From Lingula anatina (taxonomy: Eukaryota > Brachiopoda > Lingulata > Lingulida > Lingulidae), in contig NW_019775484.1 of NCBI RefSeq assembly GCF_001039355.2, forward strand, positions 275,403-339,402: a stretch of 64,000 nt of DNA, written 5' to 3'. Positions 44,854-59,100 of the stretch are shown here, one piece after another (within the stretch, counting starts at the first letter, position 1; each line of letters starts with the position of its first letter). A program made the position numbers and the translations under genes. The notes beneath the pieces are model-generated. The model saw nothing but the letters and a program-made list of their open reading frames with translations. It ran no database searches and was not told the origin of the DNA.

Positions 44854-46249
44854 ATTGGTCTGCGGCTGTGTTTGTCTTTTGAATCCAGACACGTCTCATA
44901 GAAATGTTGACGCGCGTGTATTTATACTCGATAAAGATAACCTGTTTTCAGTAGAAGGGAAATAATCTTAAAGGAAATAACGTGAAATACATTGCACATG
45001 TCTGGCAGAATATATGAAAAATGGTTCATAGTTATAAGGTTTTACCCTCTTTTTTGAGCTTCCAATGTAAAAAGTGTGTGAAAAAGCTGCGGTCTTTTCA
45101 CAGGTGATGATAAAGTTCCAACGTCTCCAATTTTTTATAGCACAAAATACTTGCATATTTATGCTTTAAAAAATTTCAGTTTATACGTAAAACGTAAGAT
45201 CCTTATCATATTTATCATGATTTCATCACATGGGCACATGCGCACACACAAACACACGCGCGTGGTTAATTTTGTTGTTAACGATGTCAATATTGAGGTA
45301 AATTGTGCCATAGTAAAGGAAACGATATAACAATATACATGTATTTGACCCCTCCATGACATATCTTTAAATCTTGCCGTCGACACGACCTGAAATGATG
45401 AACGTTGCCTGTTTGCATTTGCTGTGCGCAGTGTAAATACTGCATCGTTCGGAGTGTAACTTTTTCACAAAACTAAATGCAATCTTCCCATGGTTAAAGG
45501 GTCGTACAAAGGTTTACCGAATTCCCTTTGACAAAAAAATGACACGTGATAAATGGAATTTTATGGCAAAAGAGGAATAACTACTATACCGATTAAATCA
45601 TTTAAACTAATTTTCTTTACCAGCTGCTATCATGCATTCCTACATGTATATTTGACAAAAATGTCACCAGCACATTTCAAGCAGGACGATATGTATGCAT
45701 TTATTGGAACTGAAGCCGTAAATATAATATTGTACATATAGGCAAACACGTTTATAAAAAGCTGGTGCGTTCTTATAATTAATTGAATAACAATTGATAA
45801 TAACATTGTTCATACAGTGAACAACACATATGTAATAAGTGATCAATCATTCGTACCTATCTAGCTAACACGGATTAAGCCATTGTTGGACCATTATATC
45901 GCGTGAATTAAAATATTTCAGAATTTGATTTTCAATTTTTTCAATTACAGGTGCAACGCAAAATCGTCTTATTCCAGCACAACAGTTTTAGATTATAAAT
46001 ATGAGAAGATATTACAGAAGCTTTCAAGTCAAAGTGTTTGCTAGAAAAAACACCTAAAGTAAGACAAAGTAACATGCCCATGCACTAAGATATCGTCTAA
46101 AGTATAAAGTGTCAAGGTTAAAAGTGCGGTACGCTCCTTTTGTTTACCAGACAAATCCATCACACTTGCAAAGTTTTTTCTCTCAAAATGTGAGCAAAAC
46201 TGCCCATTGAGGAACAGTGTGAACAGTCCTTGAAAATTTAGCAATTAAG
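44854..46249. other. spacer between genes C and D
   Basis: 5' flank of gene C and 3' flank of gene D. AT-rich with no gene or clear repeat recognised. Confidence 0.45.
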
Positions 46250-49200
46250 TTAACCAATAATGGGAGATGACACAGACTTGCGCCTGAATTCACAAAGGAA
46301 CGGTTTTGCTTCATAACAGCCAGCATCTCGCCACATGTATGCATTGTTTTTCCCGCCCATGACGACGCAGTTGGCTGACGTATTTGTGGATGGTCTTCCT
46401 GGTGCCCACTCAGTAAAATCGCCGCCCCCAAGCATGGAGCCATCGCTGGCAACAAAGTGACCCTCTTGTGCCCTGTCGTTTAGCCCTGCCATGGTGGGGA
46501 AGCACAATATTAGACAGTAATTTACAATATTCAAATATGCATTTATCATATTCGAATACATGACGCGCTGCAACTTCCCCATATATCCTACGTGCATTTC
46601 ACACATACGCGAAGCAACTAGATTACATGTTCCACTAAAACCATGGTTCCAGCAGCATTTGATTGTAAACAATTATGTCCAATACCAATACTATATTATA
46701 TAAAAATATACATATTAAGCAAAGATATCATATTTATGTATATTCTGCACCCACCTATCCAGTGTTCTGTGTTTGATGCCGCTAGCAATTTCGTAAGCTG
46801 CTTATACTCGGTTTTACTCTTAATGGTCACCAGACGTGCATGCCGATAGAGGGCAGCACACGCCAAGCTGGAGTTCTCGTAGTTCAGACGTGCGACTTGC
46901 GGGTTTGAGATATTGAAGATGTGCACACACCATGAATCAGACACAGGAATGAAGCCTTTTGGACATGAATCATCTAAAAAAAAGAAAACGTACTATACTT
47001 ACAATTTCATGAACATTAAGGAGCCGGTTAAGATATAAAGTACTGAAACTATATAACACACGCTACAGTTCATATTTCATTTTTTAAATGGTGTCGAATG
47101 TAAGAATATCATTATATTTTAGCGTGTTACCTATATCCAACAAATCAAAAAACGATGAAATTGGTATTTATAACATCGGAGACTATATAATAATCTTATC
47201 ATTTTATTGGACGACTTCAAAGAACCATGCACAAATACGTTTTATTTCATGTTTTTTTCTGAAAATGATTTATTCACTTACCGCATCTGTCTCCGAAATA
47301 TCCCACAGTACAGTTGCACCGGAAGCTACCAATCGTGTTGACGCATATCTGGTGAGGGCCATTGCACGTCTTCAAACATTCATCAATGTCTGAAATCGGA
47401 AACATTCTAAGCGTATATTTTCCTGAATGTTATGCATACGAACATAACGGTTTCGACTCACAATACCAACATGCAAAAGAACATCTTTGTGAACGTCTTT
47501 TTCACATTTCGCATTTACCTTAATCCCCTTATTCTCGACTATGATAATAAAGCTATACTGTATGAAGCGATAGTTGTCCTTCTAAGCAGTATGAAATACA
47601 GGGCCATACCGTCACAGTTTCGACCTTGGAATCCAGGCAAACACTGGCATCGAAAGGAACCCTCTCGATTAACGCAACGGGAATTGGTTGGACAAAGGTT
47701 CTTGGTGGTACACTCATCAATATCTGTTGATGTGAACAAAGAAAGGATTTTAGGGAACTGAATAGTTAATTAAAGTGACATGCAAATTTTACATTTATGA
47801 AAATATTTTAATCTTTTTTTTTTTCGTTTCGCAGAGCTAATTTCAAATATGTTTCAAAACATACACATTGACAAACTTAAAGTAGTTCTTTTATTCATTA
47901 TTCTATCGGATAAGTTTACCTTTGCATGTTCCGTTCTTTAAGACATATCCCGAAAGGCATTTGCACGTAAATGTTGAGCCATTCAATACACAAGGGTGGA
48001 TGCCACAGTCGCAACTGAAATACTCTAGTGGTAAAAAGTTTTTTCAGTATAATTTTCCTTGTTATGCATGCCTGGACACCCTCCGAAAAGAAACAAACTT
48101 AAAAAACATAGACTTTTAAGATGTTGTAATGAATTCAACTATGTAAAAAATTCGTTTCCCCCAAGAAAAGCCAATTTATGACTCTTCTGCCTGCTAAATG
48201 AACAATTGTTACGCCTTCCAAGTAAGGCAAAGCGCCTGCAAAAACAATCGAAACACTTCAAGAAGTCTGGTTAAGTATGGTTGAACAGGGGAGCAGGCAG
48301 GACGAGAAGCGTGGTGAACGAGTGCGGTAAGAGGAGAACGTAGCTCCCCATGTATTTGTGTATCAAAACAAAATGTGAAACTTACAAACGCGAGTATCAT
48401 ATACCTTTGCACTCAGTGGCGTTTGCCACCCCAATTCTATCAGTTGTTTTGCCTTTAGGACACCGGATACAAGACACTTGTCCAGGGTTGTCCTGGTAAT
48501 GTCCAAACGGACAAGACAGACAATCCCCATCATTTGTATCATAATAAGTACCACGAGAACAGCGGTCTGAAATGATTGGTCTAATTATTTTACGCGGTAA
48601 AAAATGCAATGGATTGTGGACGCTATTTCTCTGCTTGTCTCCTATCATTAGATGTAAAGAACTACATGTATGCTGCGAAGCTTAAGGATGCTTTTATAAC
48701 CTCTATGAATACAACACTGGTCAAAAAGGTTGTCCCACCCCCATTTCCATGTACTTTTATTTACAAATGATCACCTCACAGCTGTGAACTGTTAGAAATA
48801 GTGCTTTTTATTACTGATACCGTGTCTAACATGATTAATGGTTTAAAAAATACAAGGTCTTTGAGTCCTGATATTAATCCTACTGAGCACCTGTGGCATA
48901 AATTGGAATGTGCATTGCAGAGGAGAACCAATTCTTAAATAATCTTGACCAATTCTGCCACGATCTTTAGGATGCATGGGACGATATCCCACAAAACAGA
49001 ATTGTAACCCGTGCTGAAGGCTTGTCGCGCCGTCTACAGGAGATAATTGCAGTACGCGGTAGACGCACACGCTGGTAGGCACGTGACCTTTAACGAACAC
49101 ACCCTAATGCTAATTGTGTGTGAAATTGGTGACATTTGATAGCGTCTTTTCAATTTTATAGACATTTATTTACATCTGTAGAAGTCACAGTGAAACAGTC

Positions 49201-52200
49201 GATTTTAGGGGGTACCTCATAAATTTTACTAAATGGTATAAAAAATGTATATTTTCACCACTATTTTGTATTTTTTAAACCATTAATCACGTTAGACACG
49301 GTATCCGTAATAAGCACTATTTCTAACAATTTACAGCTGTAAGGTGATCATTAGTAAATAAAAGTACATGGAAATGGGGGTGGGACAACCTTTTTGACCA
49401 ATGTTGTACATTCATAAAGAAAGTTAATACCTTAATAAAAAACGTTAATTCTGACTTTTGCAAAATCTGACATTCACGTTTTACATGACAAGGAGTCACA
49501 ATTTCGATTCTGACGTAGTACTTTCACAAAACGTTAACAATTCCTTGAGGTGGAAGACATTTCGTTGTATCCTTCAAGTTACTGACCACATATATGATTC
49601 ATACACTGGAGAAACTCACAGCATTTGATTCCACTTTTAATGGACCCCATGCGACATCCTGTGCGTGGTCTACTTATCACCAAGTTGTCGGTTTGTAAGT
49701 CGATATATTGGCCGTTCACAGAGATTGCTATAGGGGTAGACTGCAGGACCTGTTTGATAGCAGACGCAGTGGACCTTAAAAAGAAAAGACAGGGACTGAT
49801 TCTGCGTAGTTCAAACAAATATATCGTAGACTTAATTGTTATCTGCAGGTAATCGTAAATTACATGAGGTATTCAACTGAGATGAAATGCGAGACAACTA
49901 CACTATATATATTCAAGGTAACGTTCGCGCCAATCATTTATTACTTACTGTATTGATTTTGCCAGTCTTAGGACGTTTGCTTTAACTTCTGAAAGAGAAC
50001 TTGCGTTTGTATCACCACCGCGGATGTGGAGCACGATCCTTATGTTAAAAGTGACCATTGTGTTTCGCTTTACACTCCCTGCTCGCTTAACTTGGACGCC
50101 CTTGGCCTAAAAGATTCCAAATTGCGCTTTAAGGACTTCATAGGTAGTATGTTCAATAGCATTTTATCGGATATACACATGGATACGACCTTCAGCAACA
50201 CAATTGCAATACTTCCTGACATTGTCATTACACATCTATTGTATCCATAATTATGACATGTAACAAATTTCCCCTATGCAAACATTAGACTTCCTTACCT
50301 CGCACGATTTGGAGCATTTTCCAAGTGTGTTTAGTTTGCCTCTAACACCATCAGCAATCTCTGTCTTTATCTGATCGTCTTCGAGGTAATCATAGAAAGG
50401 AACATCAGCAATTAGCCCATCCAAACCCCCGTCTACCCCTAGAAGATCCCCCACTGAAAACGACACATTCCAGCAATAAAATAACCAATATCGCAGTTGA
50501 TTTGTACAATTTTGATAAAAAGGAAGTTTGGAAACACAATCTACCAAAAAATATGGTTTTTAGACACCATCCTAACTTTGAAAGCATTATCCCTCACGTA
50601 AATTTTAGATTGCCCATTGCGTCTAACAAAATAATTGACAATCATTTGCAAAGTGTATTTTATCGAATACCTTTAATAACTGGACACCAATTATACGAAC
50701 TTCTGATGAAATATAATACCTACATTATTTAATATCTAAACGTGAACCACTTACCTTCACAGTCCTCGACACTAGTTGACGGCAGAAATCCGCCACCATA
50801 TTGGGGCAACCCCCAAGACCATCCTGTCTCGGAATTACAGTAAAATGTTTTGTCACGAGCGACATATTTATAACCGTCCTCACACCTCATGTGGCACGTT
50901 TTACCAGAATTGATGTCTTCACAGACCTTAAAACCATGTTTGGGGTCTCGTAGGGCTGTCGTGTCACATGTTCCAGACGCTGCAAGAAGAAGGTAAAGTT
51001 GAATATAGGTTTGAATTATAGCATATCAAAAAAAATTGAAACTCTTTGGCATGCACAAATCACAACACAATTAATGTAGAAGGGGATGACAAGAAAAAAC
51101 ACCAAGAACGTCGCCAGAGCATATCTTCCCATGTAATAACTTCTATTTACTTACGATAAAACTTGACTCTAGTGGCAAAGATTGTGACTTTTTAAAAGGA
51201 TAATGTTGTACAAGATTCCCCTATTTCTTTTCAAAATTTTCCCCTTCAATTTGACACTCACGCTCACAAACAGGAACTTTCAGTTTCTGTGAGTCGCACA
51301 CAGCTTCAGGCACAGACGTGTTGGTTAGTCTGTATCCCACGTGACAGTCATAGCCAACTCCTTTTCCTTCACACACGTACTTGTCTGACTCCTTGGGCTC
51401 ACCGTTAGGAATCGCCTTTGTCTTGCCACAGCATACTAGAATACAAAATAAACTCAATTTAACATGTAACACATGGTTATGTTTTTAAAATAGGAAAGTG
51501 CCAATAAATGCATAACATAGTACATTAACCAAAGCAGAAACACATAATTAATATGATTTTTTTACTTCTCTTGACTAAAACGGTATTCTTTATAGTATAC
51601 TAGTTCAAACTTTAACACGCACATGTCGAGACGGAATAGCTCCCTATAGTAGATAACACATAATCTAATATTCATTAATATAAGGACGAGATCTGTTTTG
51701 ACCTGCTTTTCACCAACAAATATGGACTTACCCTTGCACTCCGGCTCTGTACCTGATAGTGAACCGTTTGCCTGACATGTTCGTATCAAACTGCCACTAA
51801 CATAAGTGTAATCTGGCAGACAGTAATAACGTACATATTCCTTCTCGTTTATTCTGGGAGCAGATACCGAACTCATGGCTCCGGGCACGGCGTGGACCTG
51901 ACAAGCTGGAAAAATCAATTTGACGTGTTTTAATCGAATAGAATCAAACACACTTGCTGTAGAGAGAACCTCGAGTCTTCACTACATATAAAATCCTGAG
52001 TAGAGAAAACCTCCTCGCTAAAGTGAATCTCCTGAGTATAGAGAGAACTTCTTCACTAGACTACCCACCCAAGTCGTCACAAGCCAATTCCATACAAGAA
52101 ACATGTTTTGACAGCACTGTGCAAGTGCTCCGTACAATAGTGTCTATTGTCCACAACGACCTACGTCGCTCTACCAATTGACAAAAAGCAGTAAACAAGT

Positions 52201-54070
52201 ATAAAATCTCCGTAGTAGGTTTGATTCCCACTCGGTCTCGTTTTTTTCCTTATATCATTATTATTAATGTAAATATATATTAATATAAAATGATTTTTGA
52301 TAATTATTTCTGCACCTGAAGGCGGGGTAGAGTGGATTTTTGTGGGATTTTGTTTGAAAATGCATGCCACGAACAAATAAAAGATCACAATTGTCATGGT
52401 AAAATATTAATAATCAATCTCATATCATGGTTCATTGATTGATGTGACGGGTATCAGCTAGATTAACTAGTAGTTCGTGTTCACAATATTTGTGTCTCTA
52501 ACAGTCAAGGGCGTATAGGTGACCCCTATGTGCAAGCGAGATTAACACTCTTAAGGTCATATCTAACTTACCTGGACATGGGCCTGGGAAACAAACTTCA
52601 GTTTCACGCCCAGATCCAGGACAGTGTTTACCGTCGCCTAAAGGTGCTGGGTTATCACACTGTCGACGTCTGTACCTCAGCCCCTGTGAACCACATGTCA
52701 GTGAACACCCACTCCAGTCACTCCAGGCTCCCCAGGCTCCGTTTACTGAAATTTAGCATTCATCTCTGAGGTGAATTGTCCCTTTCTGCTGTAGTTCAAA
52801 GGTGTATGCAAGCTTAAGTAGCGATATTTAGCTGCATCATTCTGATTATTAGTTCACTTATTCATTACTATGTAATCTTGCCTCCTATAAAATATCAAAA
52901 TGGCTACTCATCTTTCTTTTTGCCCAAACCCACAGTACCCCAGTGACTCATAATATAGCTTCCTACGGATTTTCTACAAGTCTAGTCGACTTATTATATT
53001 AAAATTTGTGCCAAGTCTGATTTTTTCTTGTGACATGACCATTCATACCAGCAAACTTACCTGATTTCTTCTCACATATAAAAGCATAATGGTCATGACA
53101 TGTTGCATCATTAAGACCCCATATGCCCCCATAAGTTCGCAAGTGCATACAATTCTCCCAGCCCCGACCGTTTGGCTCATTAGGGTACCATAAAACTGAA
53201 TATACGCCGGTGCCTTTGGAATACCAGATCCAGTTACCATTCTTTTGTGGGTCCCTTCCATCCACCCAGTACCACGTGCCGAGTGGAACTGCAATAGATA
53301 CGTCATGAAATCATATTAGCATATTTTCGCACGCGTGTTTTAATATATGCAATTACTGGAATGAATAATGCCTCAAATGAATTTATATTTCTTATCAAAA
53401 TCAACCAAAATTAAACAAAGATGGAACCAGTGGTATTCTTCTGGATAAAAGTGACGCAATTGTAGCCCAGTTATGGAAGCATCCAAAATATGAACATTTT
53501 AGTATCATATACATATATACAAAACAAATATAAAACGAAAGAAGTAAATACGGACATAAACGTTGTCTAACTCGTTGGCAAACAATGCATTAGTAAATTA
53601 CTTAGCTGACCGGTTTAAGTTTTATCGAAGCCACTTACAGCTTGATGAGTTCACGTAATGTTAGATTTGTATTTGCTTATCCTTAACTAAAGAAAAAACA
53701 TGGATGTATCCACCATTAGATAATTAAAAAATTTAAAAAATATTTGATACATAAGCTACAAAAGAAGGGGGGGTCCAAAATTATCTATTAGAGCTAATAT
53801 AAAACAGTAATTCAACTTACTGTGATTTGCTTTCATATAACGGGCAATCATATCCCTTTTTGGTGTTGTATCCAGTACTGCCAAATGTGAATCTTCGTTG
53901 GCACATTTTTGTTGAGCGTCCTGCCATGATGTCCGAACATTGCTGACGAAACGAAAACAAGACGAATCCATGAAAGTGTACTGGTAAGGGCAAGCACTTG
54001 ACGCTGGTCGTATTTGCAACTTGATGCAACACATAAAGAGTGCCACCAACTGTACATGAATCCACCTCAT
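46250..54070 (-). CDS. gene D: 878 aa mosaic CTLD-TSP1-CCPx3-module-EGFs-CTLD protein
   Basis: Fifteen exons: 53821-54070, 53061-53288, 52572-52745, 51732-51905, 51262-51435, 50755-50979, 50299-50453, 49949-50106, 49620-49774, 48405-48566, 47920-48024, 47610-47723, 47282-47389, 46755-46973, 46250-46485. All phases match and the sum is 2637 bases. In order: signal peptide, CTLD 1 with EPN/LND, one TSP1 (CSLTCG), three sushi/CCP exons, and about 156 residues without a domain I recognise (exons 7-9, phases 0 and 2). Then come an ephrin-receptor-like Cys repeat ([20 protein letters not shown]), an EGF-like exon, two calcium-binding EGFs ([16 protein letters not shown]) and CTLD 2 ending SPIIG. 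The central block resembles that of SVEP1/polydom-type proteins, inserted between the two lectin domains of the cluster's basic plan. Predicted secreted adhesion or recognition protein. Confidence 0.85.
48712..49406 (+). mobile_element. internally deleted Tc1/mariner element in gene D intron
   Basis: Long terminal inverted repeats (over 130 bases, starting CAACACTGGTCAAAAAGG) flanked by TA at 48710 and 49407. Inside, a plus-strand remnant reads [15 protein letters not shown], a stop, and then in another frame [15 protein letters not shown] and RRTRW with a stop. This is the C-terminal end of a Tc1 transposase including the region of the last catalytic residue. The 5' two thirds are lost and the rest is broken. 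Confidence 0.85.
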
Positions 54071-54218
54071 GGCGACGACGAATGAATGAAAACCATAAAA
54101 CGCATTTACCTCATTTAACCTGACTAGCATGACCTCCCAGGGACATAACCTTGACCAGTACATCACATCATAATATTTACGAAATATTAAGCTCCGTAGA
54201 TTTGCCCTGATGATAAGA

Positions 54219-54256
54219 AGGTCCTTGGTGATATATATATATATCACCAAGGACCT
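54219..54256. repeat. perfect 38-base palindrome next to (TA)n
   Basis: AGGTCCTTGGTGATATATA and its exact reverse complement meet without a loop. A (TA)n tract follows to about 54280. Located about 150 bases upstream of the gene D start. Confidence 0.85.
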
Positions 54257-55117
54257 ATATATATATATATATATATATATGTTAAAAATTCATCGTGACT
54301 TATCTACTGACGAAATGTGCATGCACCAACGAAAAAGCAATATACAAATTATAAAATATATATAGAGGTAATAACTTAATAATTAAATTTAATTTATATG
54401 TAACTTAATATCCGTTAAAGGTACATATAAACCGAGCGTGGATTTCCAGTGTCGCATAGAGACCACTTCTACATGTACATGCAGTCTCATTTTAAGGCAT
54501 CCACTGTAGCCATGTGTATGCACGAGTATTAAAAAAAGAAACAGTAGTGTTAACTGTTTGTGAAAAAGAGCGAATTATATCACCTTTAAAAGAAAATCAA
54601 GCAGAATTCCGAAACGTTTTACTTTTATAGCAAATACATGAACCACCCTCATGCTTGTTTATAGGATGGAGGTTTATATCTACTGATACCATTGACCAAC
54701 CATGACCTGTGGGGCTACGATATCATAAAACCAACATTTGTATAACATTGACACACTTCGAAAGACTAAGTTCACGTGTTTACCTCTTAACTTTGCCCTT
54801 GTGCATGTAAGTGCTACTGATAACCAATTCAAACGTCACCCCAGCTATTGAATAAAAAGGGCCCACGCAGTGCAAATAATTTGTATTTATATTTAAATTC
54901 CCACACTTTATTTGGCTTCAAACTGGATTCGTTACTGACATTACGTAGCCGGACAGTTTTATTATAGTTATTATAGTTAATATGGCAAATTAACGTTAAC
55001 GGCTTTTGTTTATGAAACAATATCAAATTAAATCTGAAGCATCTGTATTTTAACCCATGGATTTGACTTAATCCGAACAGCAAATACTGAACGGTGTAAA
55101 CAACTCTTTCTGGAGCG

Positions 55118-55293
55118 CATTCAGAACAGCGGGCTAATAGTTCCACTAATCATATATTGCGAACCACTTGAATACTTGTTGCATAATCTCCGCGGGAAAA
55201 TATTCAGTGTCTAGATAATTAAGTGGCAAGATTTTAGTGGGTCGCCATACATGTATTTGTTCCGTGGATCTGTTAGTACACTGTTCTGAATAG
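55118..55293. mobile_element. MITE with GAACAG terminal repeats, copy 2
   Basis: CATTCAGAACAGCGGGCTAA at the left faces TTAGTACACTGTTCTGAATAG at the right, with AGTGGGTCGCCATA inside as in copy 1 at 41279-41442. Confidence 0.6.
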
Positions 55294-55544
55294 GCTCATA
55301 GATGCATTTAAATGTCACTGTGAACAAGGTACGTGTTGATATTAAACAGTTAATTGTGTAGGTTATAATTCCAAATTGCTTTATATAGAAACGTGTATCA
55401 CAAGTGCTATATTCCACATATTCTATAAGGTGTCCATTATGAGGAGCAATCACGTTTTAGACAACAATTATAGTGAATCCTTTATTATACCATAGTATAT
55501 TGTAATTGCGTGCATAGCTGCATAGCACACGCTGTGTTCACTGT

Positions 55545-55875
55545 TATGTAGCCACCAAACAAGCCTTGGTCTCCTGAATAGAGGCTATTCGCCTGGATGG
55601 GCTCATTCCCTGATAAAGATGCTCTGTTAGACAACGAAATATTGGAAGTAAACTTATTCAATATTAATCTGTTGGTTGAAGAAAAATTTCTTTATTCTTG
55701 CAAAACGTTTCTTTAAAAAATCAATACATGAATGCTCAAGTGCCTTGTGCATTGTCTACACCTCTGTTTCTGCATAAACGTGCGATTTATATTCAATATA
55801 CATACATCTACAATGTTTGATGTTATTATTCCATCAATACCAACGGATCTTTCGTTAAAGATACGAGACCTGAAA
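55545..55875 (+). repeat. repeat R, copy downstream of gene E
   Basis: Matches 63680-64000 in the same orientation and 35739-36030 in reverse. As at gene A, it lies about 250-600 bases beyond the stop codon of the neighbouring gene. Confidence 0.75.
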
Positions 55876-56134
55876 TGGATATGAGGACACAAGCCCTCTT
55901 TCAGATTTTCAATAAGTTTCTTTTTTTTCGGCCCGGTTTCTGTTGATGGTGCTTGGTAAAATACGATATAAGATGGATGTAAGATGAGAGAGAGAGAGAG
56001 AGAGAGAGATTAAACAAGAATATGCAAGAAGTGTGCTTCCAATTTATATCTTTACTGTATCACTGTATCAATGTCATCCATTTTCAAAAAATGACAGCAA
56101 TGAGCTATCCGATTGAAACGACAGCTTTGCCAAT

Positions 56135-59100
56135 TTAACCAACTACGGGCGCCAATGTATTTTTGGGTCGAAGTTCACAAATGAAGGGTTTTCCTTCCCA
56201 GCAGGGGGCGTCTTGCCACAGAAACGCCCCGCTCTTCCCACTGAATTCAACGCAACCAGTAACGGAGCGCGAGGATGGATTTCCAGCTGCCCAGACGCTG
56301 AAGCTCCCACCACCGAGCTTGGTACGAGCATTGCTGCTTCTTGTAGTGTCATCACCTGGTTAGATAACAATAGTTGTTATTATACTGCCAGTTGCACTAA
56401 GGCTTGAACTTTGATATCAAAATAGCTAATTAGGATAAGTCCATTAAGATAAGACGACTAAAGTGTAAATTTATTATTGAAATTGTTATTATTGTTATTG
56501 TTGTTTTTGTTGTTATTTTTATTATCTGACCATCTTGACAAGTTTAACTGAAGTTGTAGGTATGGTAACACTGTGTAGATTTACCTATCCAATATTCAGC
56601 CGTTGTAGACAAGAATCTGGCCATGTTTTGATATTCGTATTTGTTCTTCATTGTTATCAATTATTGATGTTTTTGTCGTCATTTTTATTATCTGACCATC
56701 TTGACAAGCTTAAGTTGTAGGAGTGTTAACATTGTGTAGATTTACCTATCCAGTATTCAGCCGCTGTAGACAATAACCTGACGATGTTATGGTATTCGTA
56801 ACTGTTCTTCACTGTCATCATGCGAGAGAGCGGAGACAACGAGGAACACGCCTTCATGGTCAGAAAATAATTGTATGCCTCTGTCTGTGGATCGGAGATG
56901 TACAGGCACAAACTGTCGGTGACCTCAGTGAACAAATCAGGGCAGAGCTTGGCTGTAAACGGCAAAAAAGAGAAGTATTAAATGAAATAAAGAATAAAAA
57001 GCAAAAAAAACGTGGTGTGCCCAGTCGACCAGAGAAAGAACATTTGGAAGATACCTTTTACCAGCTGTTTTCTAAACACTTACGGGTCCATCACTTCTCA
57101 TAGCGCTGAACGTGCCTTCATTTCAGAACAATGTCATTGCCCAGGTCTGGTATACCATTTGACTCGTCGTAGACGGTAACTGGCGGTGATAACTGGCACT
57201 GGTCACCTAATAAAACCCTACCAAAATAAAGACGATTGTGCAGACGTCTGCTGACGGTAAGTTTAGAAACATGGTATGTCGTCTTTGTTAAATGCTGCAT
57301 CCAAGTTCCTAAATGCCACGAAACGTTTTCTACGAGGAAGATGCGGTAACATTCTCTCTTCTCCATGTGTGTCTCCTTCGATCGGCTTTAACCAGACAAT
57401 CTTGCACATATGCCTATTTTATTACGATGTTGTTTAACCGCTGAGTGGTTTTCATTGAACAGCCGAACCTTCTGGCATTTCGAGGGGTCAAACTCCCTCC
57501 TACAGTATGTCATTCACTTGGTAAAAATGTATCCTTTTCACTAAAAGGCAGTATATTAAAAATGGTTGGAATATTTTAATGGTCACGCTAAGTAGGTCAA
57601 TGCCATTCTTCTCACATCCACAATGATCGGTTGCCGAGTTGTTATTTTATAGTACATTCAACCCTTTGGTTACCCTTGTAGCGATGTACATAATTGCGGT
57701 AGGGGTGACATTTTTTGCTAGGTGAATAAAAAAATCTTTCAAATCCTATAGTGATCCTATAGTAATAATCTTGATAAATATGACTGATAATTATGAGAAA
57801 TACACCCACATATATCGATCAGAATACCAAACCTGTACACGTATCTGCCCGTTGACCAGCGTGTCCACATATTCCACACTGCATCATATCACATTAACAT
57901 AAAAAAAATGTATCCAATTTAACCCTTTTCACGCACCTGTACACGGCGGACCGCTGCACGTTTCGACCTCAACCAATCGTCCTGGGCAGTCGTTGCCACC
58001 ATTGGTTGGAGGTGGACTATTACACGCCCTGTGTCTTGTCCTGTTGGCTTGACCACAGGTTTTACTGCACGTTGACCAGTGTGTCCAAACACTCCAGGCT
58101 CCGTCAACTGAAGTGACAATAAATGTGACGTATCTAATCATTTCATTGGAGTACATGTTATTTTAACACTTTTTATTTGCTTTTTAGCTTTTCCTAAGTT
58201 ACCACATGCAGCCATGCTGAGCCCTTTCCGCTATGACGAAAAATACCTTTCTATATTACTATGATAATAACAACACTGTTTATGCTTCAAATGTTATCTT
58301 CCCCAGGGAGGTGAGAACGTCTATAGAGTGTAATTGGACAAAAAATGACCAGGCTTCTCTCACATACATACATACATTTCATTTAAATAAATAAATAAAG
58401 TATATATATATATACGTAAAACTTCAACCTTCGGGTTGTAATATTCCAATAAAGATTATTATCATTATTATTGTTATTAAAAAATAAATAAAAATAAACT
58501 TTTGTTTGAGGGGTTTCATTGTCTTTTAGGTCTGGGTGCGGAAATATAAGACGCATTTCAGAATAAAAATAACTTAAGACTGAGGAATTTTCAAAAGCGG
58601 TCAGAGCACCTTTAACAGTTCCGAATAAAATGGTTATACTGTATAGATAACACGGAAGCTTTGCTATGATAAAAATGTTTTATAAATTATTATTAACTCA
58701 CCAGGGCACTCTCCTAGAAAGCAGAACTCAGATTGTCTGTCAGCTCCAGGGCAGGGTTTACCGGCGCTAACAGGTGCGGGGTTATCACATGCACGAGTGC
58801 GGGACCGCCGACTTTGTGATCCGCACGTTGCAGAACGGGTGCTCCACGTGGTCCACTCGCCCCAATTTCCATCTAGTTTAATATGCATTTTAATACAAAA
58901 ATAAAATAAAAATAAAATTTAGTTTATAGTTTTGAACAATGTTTCCGTCAATACATGTATACTCACTCAGAAACGAATTAAGGACAATATCTACATCAGC
59001 TCGGTGATTGTTTTGAAATCATTTTAAATGAATTAGTTCTTAAACCTTTTAATATTTATGTTGAGTTTTGTTCAGTTTTCAATAATATTCTTTATACCTA

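Larger units (their letters stand above)
54071..56134. other. spacer between genes D and E
   Basis: Contains a palindrome, a MITE copy, repeat R, a (GA)n tract near 55988 and the gene E 3' untranslated region. No gene. Confidence 0.55.

Noticed and set aside
50026-50250. 74-codon plus-strand frame
   Set aside because: Antisense to gene D exon 8, which fits the in-frame 15-exon model.
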